A stretch of DNA of 64,000 nucleotides from Auanema rhodensis. Lineage: Eukaryota; Nematoda; Chromadorea; Rhabditida; Rhabditidae. The DNA lies in contig OZ059900.1 of NCBI GenBank assembly GCA_964057225.1, positions 4,908,501 to 4,972,500 of the forward strand, written 5' to 3'. The position numbers and the translations under genes were made by a program. The notes beneath the pieces are model-generated. The model saw nothing but the letters and a program-made list of their open reading frames with translations, made no database searches and had not been told where the DNA came from. Of the stretch, positions 53,095 to 63,442 are shown piece by piece. Each line of letters starts with the position of its first letter. Position 1 is the stretch's first letter.

Positions 53095-53694
53095 TGTTCA
53101 CAAAAAATTGGAAGTCTTGGTTACCATGCATCAAATCCTTTAAGATAGTGTTTCTAGACTAATATGACCATGAGAAATTCATTTAAGTTTACAGTATTCT
53201 TCTATCTTTAACGGTATCCGAGTTACAAATCAAGATCACTTTCTTTGGATACTTAGGTGGTATAGCTACCTGTTCACAAAAAATTGGAAGTCCTGGTTAC
53301 CATGCATCAAACCCGTTAAGATTGTGTTTCTAGACTAATATGAGCATGGGAAATTCATTTAAGTTTACAGTATTCTTCTATCTTTAACGGTATCCGAGTT
53401 ACAAATCAAGATCACTTTCTTTGGATACTTAGGTGGTATAGCTACCTGTTCACAAAAAATTGGAAGTCTTGGTTACCATGCATCAAACACAATACGATAG
53501 TGTTACTAGACTAATATGACCATGAGAAATTCATTTAAGTTTACAGTATTCTTCTATCTTTAACGGTATCCGAGTTACAAATCAAGATCACTTTCTTTGG
53601 ATACTTAGGTGGTATAGCTACCTGTTCACAAAAAATTGGAAGTCCTGGTTACCATGCATCAAACCCATTAAGATTGTGTTCCTAGACTAATATG
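53095..53694. repeat. Right edge of satellite A, with diverged and type-A monomers
   Basis: Three full monomers and one 72-bp partial (53,623-53,694). Private changes cluster here: ACCCGTTAAG and GAGCATGGG in the monomer at 53,271, TGTTACTAGAC at 53,447, and TGTTCCTAGAC in the partial one. The monomer at 53,447 is type A (acacaatacg), otherwise seen only at 1, 705 and 2,289. AAGTTTACAG is shared by all three full monomers. Higher divergence at an array edge is typical of satellites, where exchange is less effective. Confidence 0.88.
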
Positions 53695-53705
53695 AAATGT
53701 TTTGA
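53690..53705. other. Satellite A / satellite B junction
   Basis: Satellite A stops after CTAGACTAATATGA (monomer position about 72-73) and satellite B begins at AAATGTTTTGAGAG, with the A at 53,695 shared. Satellite B normally has TGTAATAAATG here and satellite A has CTAATATGACC, so both carry TAATA just upstream: 1 bp of exact overlap plus short homeology. No target-site duplication, transposon end, poly-A tail or unique DNA lies between the arrays. Confidence 0.95.
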
Positions 53706-53895
53706 GAGTATCGTGAAAACAAGTTGGAAAAAAACTTTTTTTTGGACTTGGAAATTTTTTTTGGACTGTGAGCCATTCGCATGGCTTAATCCTTGAGGAA
53801 AGCTACAGCGCTGACAGATTCAATCAAGTTTAAAAAAAAAAATTTTTTTTCAATTCAGATGTTGAAACTCTTTAAAAATGTGTAATAAATGTTTC

Positions 53896-54067
53896 GAGAG
53901 TATCGTGAAAACAAGTTGGAAAAAAATTTTTTTTTGGACTGTGAGCCATTCGCATGGCTTAATCCTTGAGGAAAGCTACAGCGCTGACAGATTCAATCAA
54001 GTTTAAAAAAAAAATTTTTTTTCAATTCAGATGTTGAAACTCTTTAAAAATGTGTAATAAATGTTTC
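53896..54067. repeat. Representative short-form satellite B monomer (172 bp)
   Basis: A7T9 goes straight to GGACTGTGAGCC, without the 19-bp unit GGACTTGGAA plus A/T8. All other landmarks (hairpin, CAGCGCTG, A9T8, AATAAA) are kept. Confidence 0.93.
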
Positions 54068-55519
54068 GAGAGTATCGTGAAAACAAGTTGGAAAAAAATT
54101 TTTTTTTGGACTGTGAGCCATTCGCATGGCTTAATCCTTGAGGAAAGCTACAGCGCTGACAGATTCAATCAAGTTTAAAAAAAAAAATTTTTTTTCAATT
54201 CAGATGTTGAAACTCTTTAAAAATGTGTAATAAATGTTTCGAGAGTATCGTGAAAACAAGTTGGAAAAAAATTTTTTTTTGGACTGTGAGCCATTCGCAT
54301 GGCTTAATCCTTGAGGAAAGCTACAGCGCTGACAGATTCAATCAAGTTTAAAAAAAAAAATTTTTTTTCAATTCAGATGTTGAAACTCTTTAAAAATGTG
54401 TAATAAATGTTTTGAGAGTATCGTGAAAACAAGTTGGAAAAAAATTTTTTTTTGGACTGTGAGCCATTCGCATGGCTTAATCCTTGAGGAAAGCTACAGC
54501 GCTGACAGATTCAATCAAGTTTAAAAAAAAAATTTTTTTTCAATTCAGATGTTGAAACTCTTTAAAAATGTGTAAGAAATGTTTTGAGAGTATCGTGAAA
54601 ACAAGTTGGAAAAAAATTTTTTTTTGGACTTGGAAATTTTTTTTGGACTGTGAGCCATTCGCATGGCTTAATCCTTGAGGAAAGCTACAGCGCTGACAGA
54701 TTCAATCAAGTTTAAAAAAAAAATTTTTTTTCAATTCAGATGTTGAAACTCTTTAAAAATGTGTAATAAATGTTTCGAGAGTATCGTGAAAACAAGTTGG
54801 AAAAAAATTTTTTTTTGGACTGTGAGCCATTCGCATGGCTTAATCCTTGAGGAAAGCTACAGCGCTGACAGATTCAATCAAGTTTAAAAAAAAAATTTTT
54901 TTTCAATTCAGATGTTGAAACTCTTTAAAAATGTGTAAGAAATGTTTTGAGAGTATCGTGAAAACAAGTTGGAAAAAAATTTTTTTTTGGACTTGGAAAT
55001 TTTTTTTGGACTGTGAGCCATTCGCATGGCTTAATCCTTGAGGAAAGCTACAGCGCTGACAGATTCAATCAAGTTTAAAAAAAAATTTTTTTTCAATTCA
55101 GATGTTGAAACTCTTTAAAAATGTGTAATAAGTATTTTGAGAGTATCGTGAAAACAAGTTGGAAAAAAACTTTTTTTTGGACTTGGAAATTTTTTTTGGA
55201 CTGTGAGCCATTCGCATGGCTTAATCCTTGAGGAAAGCTACAGCGCTGACAGATTCAATCAAGTTTAAAAAAAAATTTTTTTTCAATTCAGATGTTGACA
55301 CTCTTTGAAAATGTGTAATAAATGTTTTGAGAGTATCGTGAAAACAAGTTGGAAAAAAACTTTTTTTTGGACTTGGAAATTTTTTTTGGACTGTGAGCCA
55401 TTCGCATGGCTTAATCCTTGAGGAAAGCTACAGCGCTGACAGATTCAATCAAGTTTAAAAAAAAATTTTTTTTTCAATTCAGATGTTGAAACTCTTTAAA
55501 AATGTGTAATAAATGTTTT

Positions 55520-55690
55520 GAGAGTATCGTGAAAACAAGTTGGAAAAAAATTTTTTTGTGGTCGGTGAGCCATTCGCATGGCTTAATCCTTGAGGAAAGC
55601 TACAGCGCTGACAGATTCAATCAAGTTAAAAAAAAAATTTTTTTTCAATTCAGATGTTGAAACTCTTTAAAAATGTGTAATAAATGTTTT
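55520..55690. repeat. Divergent short satellite B monomer
   Basis: Reads TTTTTTTGTGGTCGGTGAGCC where others have TTTTTTTTTGGACTGTGAGCC, several clustered changes confined to one monomer at the point where the 19-bp unit is present or absent. It may be an imperfect slippage product at that site. Confidence 0.85.
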
Positions 55691-56606
55691 GAGAGTATCG
55701 TGAAAACAAGTTGGAGAAAAATTTTTTTTTGGACTTGGAAATTTTTTTTGGACTGTGAGCCATTCGCATGGCTTAATCCTTGAGGAAAGCTACAGCGCTG
55801 ACAGATTCAATCAAGTTTAAAAAAAAATTTTTTTTCAATTCAGATGTTGAAACTCTTTAAAAATGTGTAATAAATGTTTTGAGAGTATCGTGAAAACAAG
55901 TTGGAAAAAAATTTTTTTTTGGACTTGGAAATTTTTTTTGGACTGTGAGCCATTCGCATGGCTTAATCCTTGAGGAAAGCTACAGCGCTGACAGATTCAA
56001 TCAAGTTTAAAAAAAAAATTTTTTTTCAATTCAGATGTTGAAACTCTTTAAAAATGTGTAATAAATGTTTTGAGAGTATCGTGAAAACAAGTTGGAAAAA
56101 AACTTTTTTTTGGACTGTGAGCCATTCGCATGGCTTAATCCTTGAGGAAAGCTAGAGCGCTGACAGATTCAATCAAGTTTAAAAAAAAAATTTTTTTTCA
56201 ATTCAGATGTTGAAACTCTTTAAAAATGTGTAATAAATGTTTTGAGAGTATCGTGAAAACAAGTTGGAAAAAAACTTTTTTTTGGACTTGGAAATTTTTT
56301 TTGGACTGTGAGCCATTCGCATGGCTTAATCCTTGAGGAAAGCTACAGCGCTGACAGATTCAATCAAGTTTAAAAAAAAAAATTTTTTTCAATTCAGATG
56401 TTGAAACTCTTTAAAAATGTGTAATAAATGTTTTGAGAGTATCGTGAAAACAAGTTGGAAAAAAATTTTTTTTTGGACTGTGAGCCATTCGCATGGCTTA
56501 ATCCTTGAGGAAAGCTACAGCGCTGACAGATTCAATCAAGTTAAAAAAAAAAATTTTTTTTCAATTCAGATGTTGAAACTCTTTAAAAATGTGTAATAAA
56601 TGTTTT
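55691..56606. repeat. 916-bp five-monomer higher-order repeat of satellite B, copy 1
   Basis: Order L-L-S-L-S (190, 191, 172, 191, 172 bp). The first L has TTGGAGAAAA, and the first S has GCTAGAGCGC, which breaks the CAGCGCTG palindrome. The next 916 bp repeat lengths and markers exactly. Confidence 0.94.
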
Positions 56607-57522
56607 GAGAGTATCGTGAAAACAAGTTGGAGAAAAATTTTTTTTTGGACTTGGAAATTTTTTTTGGACTGTGAGCCATTCGCATGGCTTAATCATTGAG
56701 GAAAGCTACAGCGCTGACAGATTCAATCAAGTTTAAAAAAAAATTTTTTTTCAATTCAGATGTTGAAACTCTTTAAAAATGTGTAATAAATGTTTTGAGA
56801 GTATCGTGAAAACAAGTTGGAAAAAAATTTTTTTTTGGACTTGGAAATTTTTTTTGGACTGTGAGCCATTCGCATGGCTTAATCCTTGAGGAAAGCTACA
56901 GCGCTGACAGATTCAATCAAGTTTAAAAAAAAAATTTTTTTTCAATTCAGATGTTGAAACTCTTTAAAAATGTGTAATAAATGTTTTGAGAGTATCGTGA
57001 AAACAAGTTGGAAAAAAACTTTTTTTTGGACTGTGAGCCATTCGCATGGCTTAATCCTTGAGGAAAGCTAGAGCGCTGACAGATTCAATCAAGTTTAAAA
57101 AAAAAATTTTTTTTCAATTCAGATGTTGAAACTCTTTAAAAATGTGTAATAAATGTTTTGAGAGTATCGTGAAAACAAGTTGGAAAAAAACTTTTTTTTG
57201 GACTTGGAAATTTTTTTTGGACTGTGAGCCATTCGCATGGCTTAATCCTTGAGGAAAGCTACAGCGCTGACAGATTCAATCAAGTTTAAAAAAAAAAATT
57301 TTTTTCAATTCAGATGTTGAAACTCTTTAAAAATGTGTAATAAATGTTTTGAGAGTATCGTGAAAACAAGTTGGAAAAAAATTTTTTTTTGGACTGTGAG
57401 CCATTCGCATGGCTTAATCCTTGAGGAAAGCTACAGCGCTGACAGATTCAATCAAGTTTAAAAAAAAATTTTTTTTTCAATTCAGATGTTGAAACTCTTT
57501 AAAAATGTGTAATAAATGTTTT
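56607..57522. repeat. 916-bp five-monomer higher-order repeat of satellite B, copy 2
   Basis: Lengths 190, 191, 172, 191, 172 bp again, with TTGGAGAAAA and GCTAGAGCGC in the same places. A private change, TTAATCATTGAGG near 56,690, separates it from copy 1. Confidence 0.94.
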
Positions 57523-59920
57523 GAGAGTATCGTGAAAACAAGTTGGAAAAAAATTTTTTTTTGGACTTGGAAATTTTTTTTGGACTGTGAGCCATTCGCA
57601 TGGCTTGATCCTTGAGGAAAGCTACAGCGCTGACAGATTCAATCAAGTTTAAAAAAAAATTTTTTTTCAATTCAGATGTTGAAACTCTTTAAAAATGTGT
57701 AATAAATGTTTTGAGAGTATCGTGAAAACAAGTTGGAAAAAAACTTTTTTTTGGACTCGGAAATTTTTTTTGGACTGTGAGCCATTCGCATGGCTTAATC
57801 CTTGAGGAAAGCTACAGCGCTGACAGATTCAATCAAGTTTAAAAAAAAATTTTTTTTCAATTCAGATGTTGACACTCTTTGAAAATGTGTAATAAATGTT
57901 TTGAGAGTATCGTGAAAACAAGTTGGAAAAAAACTTTTTTTTGGACTTGGAAATTTTTTTTGGACTGTGAGCCATTCGCATGGCTTAATCCTTGAGGAAA
58001 GCTACAGCGCTGACAGATTCAATCAAGTTTAAAAAAAAAAATTTTTTTCAATTCAGATGTTGAAACTCTTTAAAAATGTGTGATAAATGTTTTGAGAGTA
58101 TCGTGAAAACAAGTTGGAAAAAAATTTTTTTTTGGACTGTGAGCCATTCGCATGGCTTAATCCTTGAGGAAAGCTACAGCGCTGACAGATTCAATCAAGT
58201 TTAAAAAAAAATTTTTTTTCAATTCAGATGTTGAAACTCTTTAAAAATGTGTAATAAATGTTTTGAGAGTATCGTGAAAACAAGTTGGAAAAAAACTTTT
58301 TTTTGGACTTGGAAATTTTTTTTGGACTGTGAGCCATTCGCATGGCTTAATCCTTGAGGAAAGCTACAGCGCTGACAGATTCAATCAAGTTTAAAAAAAA
58401 ATTTTTTTTCAATTCAGATGTTGACACTCTTTGAAAATGTGTAATAAATGTTTTGAGAGTATCGTGAAAACAAGTTGGAAAAAAACTTTTTTTTGGACTT
58501 GGAAATTTTTTTTGGACTGTGAGCCATTCGCATGGCTTAATCCTTGAGGAAAGCTACAGCGCTGACAGATTCAATCAAGTTTAAAAAAAAATTTTTTTTC
58601 AATTCAGATGTTGAAACTCTTTAAAAATGTGTAATAAATGTTTTGAGAGTATCGTGAAAACAAGTTGGAAAAAAACTTTTTTTTGGACTTGGAAATTTTT
58701 TTTGGACTGTGAGCCATTCGCATGGCTTAATCCTTGAGGAAAGCTACAGCGCTGACAGATTCAATCAAGTTTAAAAAAAAATTTTTTTTCAATTCAGATG
58801 TTGACACTCTTTGAAAATGTGTAATAAATGTTTTGAGAGTATCGTGAAAACAAGTTGGAAAAAAACTTTTTTTTGGACTTGGAAATTTTTTTTGGACTGT
58901 GAGCCATTCGCATGGCTTAATCCTTGAGGAAAGCTACAGCGCTGACAGATTCAATCAAGTTTAAAAAAAAAAATTTTTTTCAATTCAGATGTTGAAACTC
59001 TTTAAAAATGTGTGATAAATGTTTTGAGAGTATCGTGAAAACAAGTTGGAAAAAAATTTTTTTTTGGACTGTGAGCCATTCGCATGGCTTAATCCTTGAG
59101 GAAAGCTACAGCGCTGACAGATTCAATCAAGTTTAAAAAAAAAATTTTTTTTCAATTCAGATGTTGAAACTCTTTAAAAATGTGTAATAAATGTTTTGAG
59201 AGTATCGTGAAAACAAGTTGGAGAAAAATTTTTTTTTGGACTTGGAAATTTTTTTTGGACTGTGAGCCATTCGCATGGCTTAATCCTTGAGGAAAGCTAC
59301 AGCGCTGACAGATTCAATCAAGTTTAAAAAAAAATTTTTTTTCAATTCAGATGTTGAAACTCTTTAAAAATGTGTGATAAATGTTTTGAGAGTATCGTGA
59401 AAACAAGTTGGAAAAAAATTTTTTTTTGGACTGTGAGCCATTCGCATGGCTTAATCCTTGAGGAAAGCTACAGCGCTGACAGATTCAATCAAGTTAAAAA
59501 AAAAATTTTTTTTCAATTCAGATGTTGAAACTCTTTAAAAATGTGTAATAAATGTTTTGAGAGTATCGTGAAAACAAGTTGGAAAAAAATTTTTTTTTGG
59601 ACTTGGAAATTTTTTTTGGACTGTGAGCCATTCGCATGGCTTAATCCTTGAGGAAAACTACAGCGCTGACAGATTCAATCAAGTTTAAAAAAAAAAATTT
59701 TTTTCAATTCAGATGTTGAAACTCTTTAAAAATGTGTAATAAATGTTTTGAGAGTATCGTGAAAACAAGTTGGAAAAAAATTTTTTTTTGGACTGTGAGC
59801 CATTCGCATGGCTTAATCCTTGAGGAAAGCTACAGCGCTGACAGATTCAATCAAGTTTAAAAAAAAATTTTTTTTCAATTCAGATGTTGAAACTCTTTAA
59901 AAATGTGTAATAAATGTTTT
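57523..59920. repeat. Satellite B middle segment, mixed long and short forms
   Basis: Lengths read 190, 190, 191, 171, 190, 190, 190, 191, 172, 190, 171, 191, 171. Two linked substitution sets mark lineages: GACACTCTTTGAAAATG (versus GAAACTCTTTAAAAATG) and GTGTGATAAATG (versus GTGTAATAAATG). The only minus-strand open frame above 60 codons starts here (see rejected items). Confidence 0.85.
58265..59387. repeat. About 1,123-bp satellite B block, copy 1
   Basis: Six monomers: L(GACACTC), L, L(GACACTC), L(GTGTGAT), S, L(TTGGAGAAAA). The same series occurs at 60,491-61,613, offset 2,226 bp. The final monomers differ at their 3' ends, so homology stops inside that monomer. Confidence 0.75.
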
Positions 59921-60177
59921 GAGAGTATCGTGAAAACAAGTTGGAAAAAAATTTTTTTTTGGACTTGGAAATTTTTTTTGGACTGTGAGCCATTCGCATG
60001 GCTTAATCCTTGAGGAAAGCTACAGCGCTGACAGATTCAATCAAGTTTAAAAAAAAATTTTTTTTCAATTCAGATGTTGAAACTCTTTAAAAATGTGTAA
60101 TAAATGTTTTGAGAGTATCGTGAAAACAAGTTGGAAAAAAACTTTTTTTTGGACTTGGAAATTTTTTTTGGACTGTG

Positions 60178-60193
60178 AGCCATTCGCATGGCT
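60178..60193. other. Representative satellite B hairpin AGCCAT-TCGC-ATGGCT
   Basis: Perfect 6-bp inverted repeat with a 4-base spacer, present in essentially every satellite B monomer. In RNA the stem could lengthen through a G-U pair and a U-A pair (TGAGCCAT/ATGGCTTA). It sits in the GC-richest part of the monomer, about 20 bp before the CAGCGCTG palindrome. Shown here for the monomer with its anchor at 60,111. Confidence 0.85.
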
Positions 60194-60238
60194 TAATCCT
60201 TGAGGAAAGCTACAGCGCTGACAGATTCAATCAAGTTT

Positions 60239-60255
60239 AAAAAAAAATTTTTTTT
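60239..60255. other. Representative satellite B A9T8 tract
   Basis: An A-run followed directly by a T-run, palindromic over 16 bp, present in every monomer with length drift from A7 to A11 and T7 to T9. Such AnTn tracts have a narrow minor groove, are rigid, and curve DNA when phased. Length drift here explains most 1-3 bp differences between monomers of the same form. Confidence 0.8.
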
Positions 60256-60490
60256 CAATTCAGATGTTGAAACTCTTTAAAAATGTGTAATAAATGTTTT
60301 GAGAGTATCGTGAAAACAAATTGGAAAAAAACTTTTTTTTGGACTTGGAAATTTTTTTTGGACTGTGAGCCATTCGCATGGCTTAATCCTTGAGGAAAGC
60401 TACAGCGCTGACAGATTCAATCAAGTTTAAAAAAAAATTTTTTTTCAATTCAGATGTTGACACTCTTTGAAAATGTGTAATAAATGTTTT

Positions 60491-61613
60491 GAGAGTATCG
60501 TGAAAACAAATTGGAAAAAAACTTTTTTTTGGACTTGGAAATTTTTTTTGGACTGTGAGCCATTCGCATGGCTTAATCCTTGAGGAAAGCTACAGCGCTG
60601 ACAGATTCAATCAAGTTTAAAAAAAAATTTTTTTTCAATTCAGATGTTGACACTCTTTGAAAATGTGTAATAAATGTTTTGAGAGTATCGTGAAAACAAG
60701 TTGGAAAAAAACTTTTTTTTGGACTTGGAAATTTTTTTTGGACTGTGAGCCATTCGCATGGCTTAATCCTTGAGGAAAGCTACAGCGCTGACAGATTCAA
60801 TCAAGTTTAAAAAAAAATTTTTTTTCAATTCAGATGTTGAAACTCTTTAAAAATGTGTAATAAATGTTTTGAGAGTATCGTGAAAACAAGTTGGAAAAAA
60901 ACTTTTTTTTGGACTTGGAAATTTTTTTTGGACTGTGAGCCATTCGCATGGCTTAATCCTTGAGGAAAGCTACAGCGCTGACAGATTCAATCAAGTTTAA
61001 AAAAAAATTTTTTTTCAATTCAGATGTTGACACTCTTTGAAAATGTGTAATAAATGTTTTGAGAGTATCGTGAAAACAAGTTGGAAAAAAACTTTTTTTT
61101 GGACTTGGAAATTTTTTTTGGACTGTGAGCCATTCGCATGGCTTAATCCTTGAGGAAAGCTACAGCGCTGACAGATTCAATCAAGTTTAAAAAAAAAAAT
61201 TTTTTTCAATTCAGATGTTGAAACTCTTTAAAAATGTGTGATAAATGTTTTGAGAGTATCGTGAAAACAAGTTGGAAAAAAATTTTTTTTTGGACTGTGA
61301 GCCATTCGCATGGCTTAATCCTTGAGGAAAGCTACAGCGCTGACAGATTCAATCAAGTTTAAAAAAAAAATTTTTTTTCAATTCAGATGTTGAAACTCTT
61401 TAAAAATGTGTAATAAATGTTTTGAGAGTATCGTGAAAACAAGTTGAAGAAAAATTTTTTTTTGGACTTGGAAATTTTTTTTGGACTGTGAGCCATTCGC
61501 ATGGCTTAATCCTTGAGGAAAGCTACAGCGCTGACAGATTCAATCAAGTTTAAAAAAAAATTTTTTTTCAATTCAGATGTTGACACTCTTTGAAAATGTG
61601 TAATAAATGTTTT
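60491..61613. repeat. About 1,123-bp satellite B block, copy 2
   Basis: Counterpart of 58,265-59,387. The last monomer has AAGTTGAAGAAAA where copy 1 has AAGTTGGAGAAAA. Confidence 0.75.
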
Positions 61614-63442
61614 GAGAGTATCGTGAAAACAAGTTGGAAAAAAACTTTTTTTTGGACTTGGAAATTTTTTTTGGACTGTGAGCCATTCGCATGGCTTAAT
61701 CCTTGAGGAAAGCTACAGCGCTGACAGATTCAATCAAGTTAAAAAAAAAAAATTTTTTTCAATTCAGATGTTGAAACTCTTTAAAAATGTGTGATAAATG
61801 TTTTGAGAGTATCGTGAAAACAAGTTGGAAAAAAATTTTTTTTTGGACTGTGAGCCATTCGCATGGCTTAATCCTTGAGGAAAGCTACAGCGCTGACAGA
61901 TTCAATCAAGTTAAAAAAAAAATTTTTTTTCAATTCAGTTGTTGAAACTCTTTAAAAATGTGTAATAAATGTTTTGAGAGTATCGTGAAAACAAGTTGGA
62001 AAAAAATTTTTTTTTGGACTTGGAAATTTTTTTTGGACTGTGAGCCATTCGCATGGCTTAATCCTTGAGGAAAACTACAGCGCTGACAGATTCAATCAAG
62101 TTTAAAAAAAAAAATTTTTTTCAATTCAGATGTTGAAACTCTTTAAAAATGTGTGATAAATGTTTTGAGAGTATCGTGAAAACAAGTTGGAAAAAAATTT
62201 TTTTTTGGACTGTGAGCCATTCGCATGGCTTAATCCTTGAGGAAAGCTACAGCGCTGACAGATTCAATCAAGTTTAAAAAAAAATTTTTTTTCAATTCAG
62301 ATGTTGAAACTCTTTAAAAATGTGTAATAAATGTTTTGAGAGTATCGTGAAAACAAGTTGGAAAAAAATTTTTTTTTGGACTTGGAAATTTTTTTTGGAC
62401 TGTGAGCCATTCGCATGGCTTAATCCTTGAGGAAAGCTACAGCGCTGACAGATTCAATCAAGTTTAAAAAAAAATTTTTTTTCAATTCAGATGTTGAAAC
62501 TCTTTAAAAATGTGTAATAAATGTTTTGAGAGTATCGTGAAAACAAGTTGGAAAAAAACTTTTTTTTGGACTTGGAAATTTTTTTTGGACTGTGAGCCAT
62601 TCGCATGGCTTAATCCTTGAGGAAAGCTACAGCGCTGACAGATTCAATCAAGTTTAAAAAAAAATTTTTTTTCAATTCAGATGTTGACACTCTTTGAAAA
62701 TGTGTAATAAATGTTTTGAGAGTATCGTGAAAACAAGTTGGAAAAAAACTTTTTTTTGGACTTGGAAATTTTTTTTGGACTGTGAGCCATTCGCATGGCT
62801 TAATCCTTGAGGAAAGCTACAGCGCTGACAGATTCAATCAAGTTTAAAAAAAAAAATTTTTTTCAATTCAGATGTTGAAACTCTTTAAAAATGTGTGATA
62901 AATGTTTTGAGAGTATCGTGAAAACAAGTTGGAAAAAAATTTTTTTTTGGACTGTGAGCCATTCGCATGGCTTAATCCTTGAGGAAAGCTACAGCGCTGA
63001 CAGATTCAATCAAGTTTAAAAAAAAAATTTTTTTTCAATTCAGATGTTGAAACTCTTTAAAAATGTGTAATAAATGTTTTGAGAGTATCGTGAAAACAAG
63101 TTGGAAAAAAATTTTTTTTTGGACTGTGAGCCATTCGCATGGCTTAATCCTTGAGGAAAGCTACAGCGCTGACAGATTCAATCAAGTTTAAAAAAAAATT
63201 TTTTTTCAATTCAGATGTTGAAACTCTTTAAAAATGTGTAATAAATGTTTTGAGAGTATCGTGAAAACAAGTTGGAAAAAAATTTTTTTTTGGACTTGGA
63301 AATTTTTTTTGGACTGTGAGCCATTCGCATGGCTTAATCCTTGAGGAAAACTACAGCGCTGACAGATTCAATCAAGTTTAAAAAAAAAAATTTTTTTCAA
63401 TTCAGATGTTGAAACTCTTTAAAAATGTGTGATAAATGTTTT
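61252..63442. repeat. Satellite B segment with long-short dimers
   Basis: Lengths 172, 190, 191, 171, 191, 171, 190, 190, 191, 172, 171, 191. Each GTGTGATAAATG-bearing long monomer is followed by a short one. GAGGAAAACTAC marks the long monomers at 61,976 and 63,252, as also at 59,559. A private change, TTCAGTTGTTG, lies near 61,937. Confidence 0.85.

Larger units (their letters stand above)
1..53694. repeat. Satellite A: 176-bp tandem array (307 full monomers + 72-bp partial)
   Basis: Head-to-tail repeats in one orientation, anchored on TGTTCAC at 1, 177, 353, 529 and so on. Consensus is about 35% GC with two CpGs, and carries palindromes GGTTACC (monomer 25-31), ATGCAT (32-37), TCTAGA (59-64) and CCATGG (74-79, variable). 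Variants are named by three segments. Positions 40-55: aacccattaagattg, aatcctttaagatag or aacacaatacgatag. Positions 70-76: ATAACC, ATGACC or ATGATC. Positions 78-99: GGAAATTCATTT, GGGGACTTTATC, GGGGACTTCATT or GAGAAATTC. Types used below: A (acacaatacg), B (tttatcaaagttc), C (cattaaaatta), D/D'/D'' (cccatt+gaaattc; D and D'' have cttttat, D'' also CTCTCT), E (tttcttgact), F (gtctctag), G (cccatt+ggggactttatc), H (cacatcc), I (tttaacatag), J (tccttt+ggggactttatc), K/K' (gatcatg), L (aaattcttt), M (actatggg), N (1-bp deletion), R (gagaaattc), S (C with aaagttgg). No gene lies inside. Continues left of the window. Confidence 0.98.
53695..55690. repeat. Satellite B left edge, short-form rich, with TTTCGAGAG variants
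   Basis: The first monomer is long (192 bp) and then four short ones follow in a row (172, 173, 173, 172 bp), the only run of four in the window. TGTTTCGAGAG instead of TGTTTTGAGAG ends the monomers before 53896, 54068, 54241 and 54777 and is not seen further right. GTAAGAAATG replaces GTAATAAATG just before 54,586 and 54,949, 363 bp apart, marking a duplicated S-L dimer. Confidence 0.88.
59921..61251. repeat. Homogeneous run of seven long satellite B monomers
   Basis: Anchors at 59921, 60111, 60301, 60491, 60681, 60871 and 61061 are exactly 190 bp apart, with a final 191-bp unit. It is the longest stretch without a short form. Two neighbours share AAACAAATTGG instead of AAACAAGTTGG (about 60,320 and 60,510). 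Confidence 0.9.

Noticed and set aside
1-53694. Protein-coding potential of satellite A
   Set aside because: The 176-bp period is not a multiple of three and stops occur in every frame in each monomer, so no long frame can persist.
1-53694. CRISPR-like alternation of conserved and variable segments
   Set aside because: The variable ~60-bp window takes a few recurring states, not unique spacers, the conserved part is far too long for a CRISPR repeat, and no cas gene is present.
1-53694. Inverted arms GTATCC (monomer 120-125) and GGATAC (152-157), and GGTA-TAGC-TACC (165-176), as functional structure
   Set aside because: Arms of 4-6 bp with a 26-bp or very short loop are weak and common by chance. 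They fall in the conserved frame, but that alone does not show function.
53690-53705. Transposon or retroelement at the A/B boundary
   Set aside because: No terminal inverted repeats, LTR, target-site duplication or unique sequence; every base belongs to one satellite or the other.
57482-57670. 62-codon minus-strand open frame in satellite B
   Set aside because: It is open only because the monomer at 57,523 has an A-to-G change at 57,607 that turns an in-frame TAA into CAA. The same frame is closed in other monomers. Its Lys/Phe-rich composition comes from the A/T tracts, so it is chance and not a gene.
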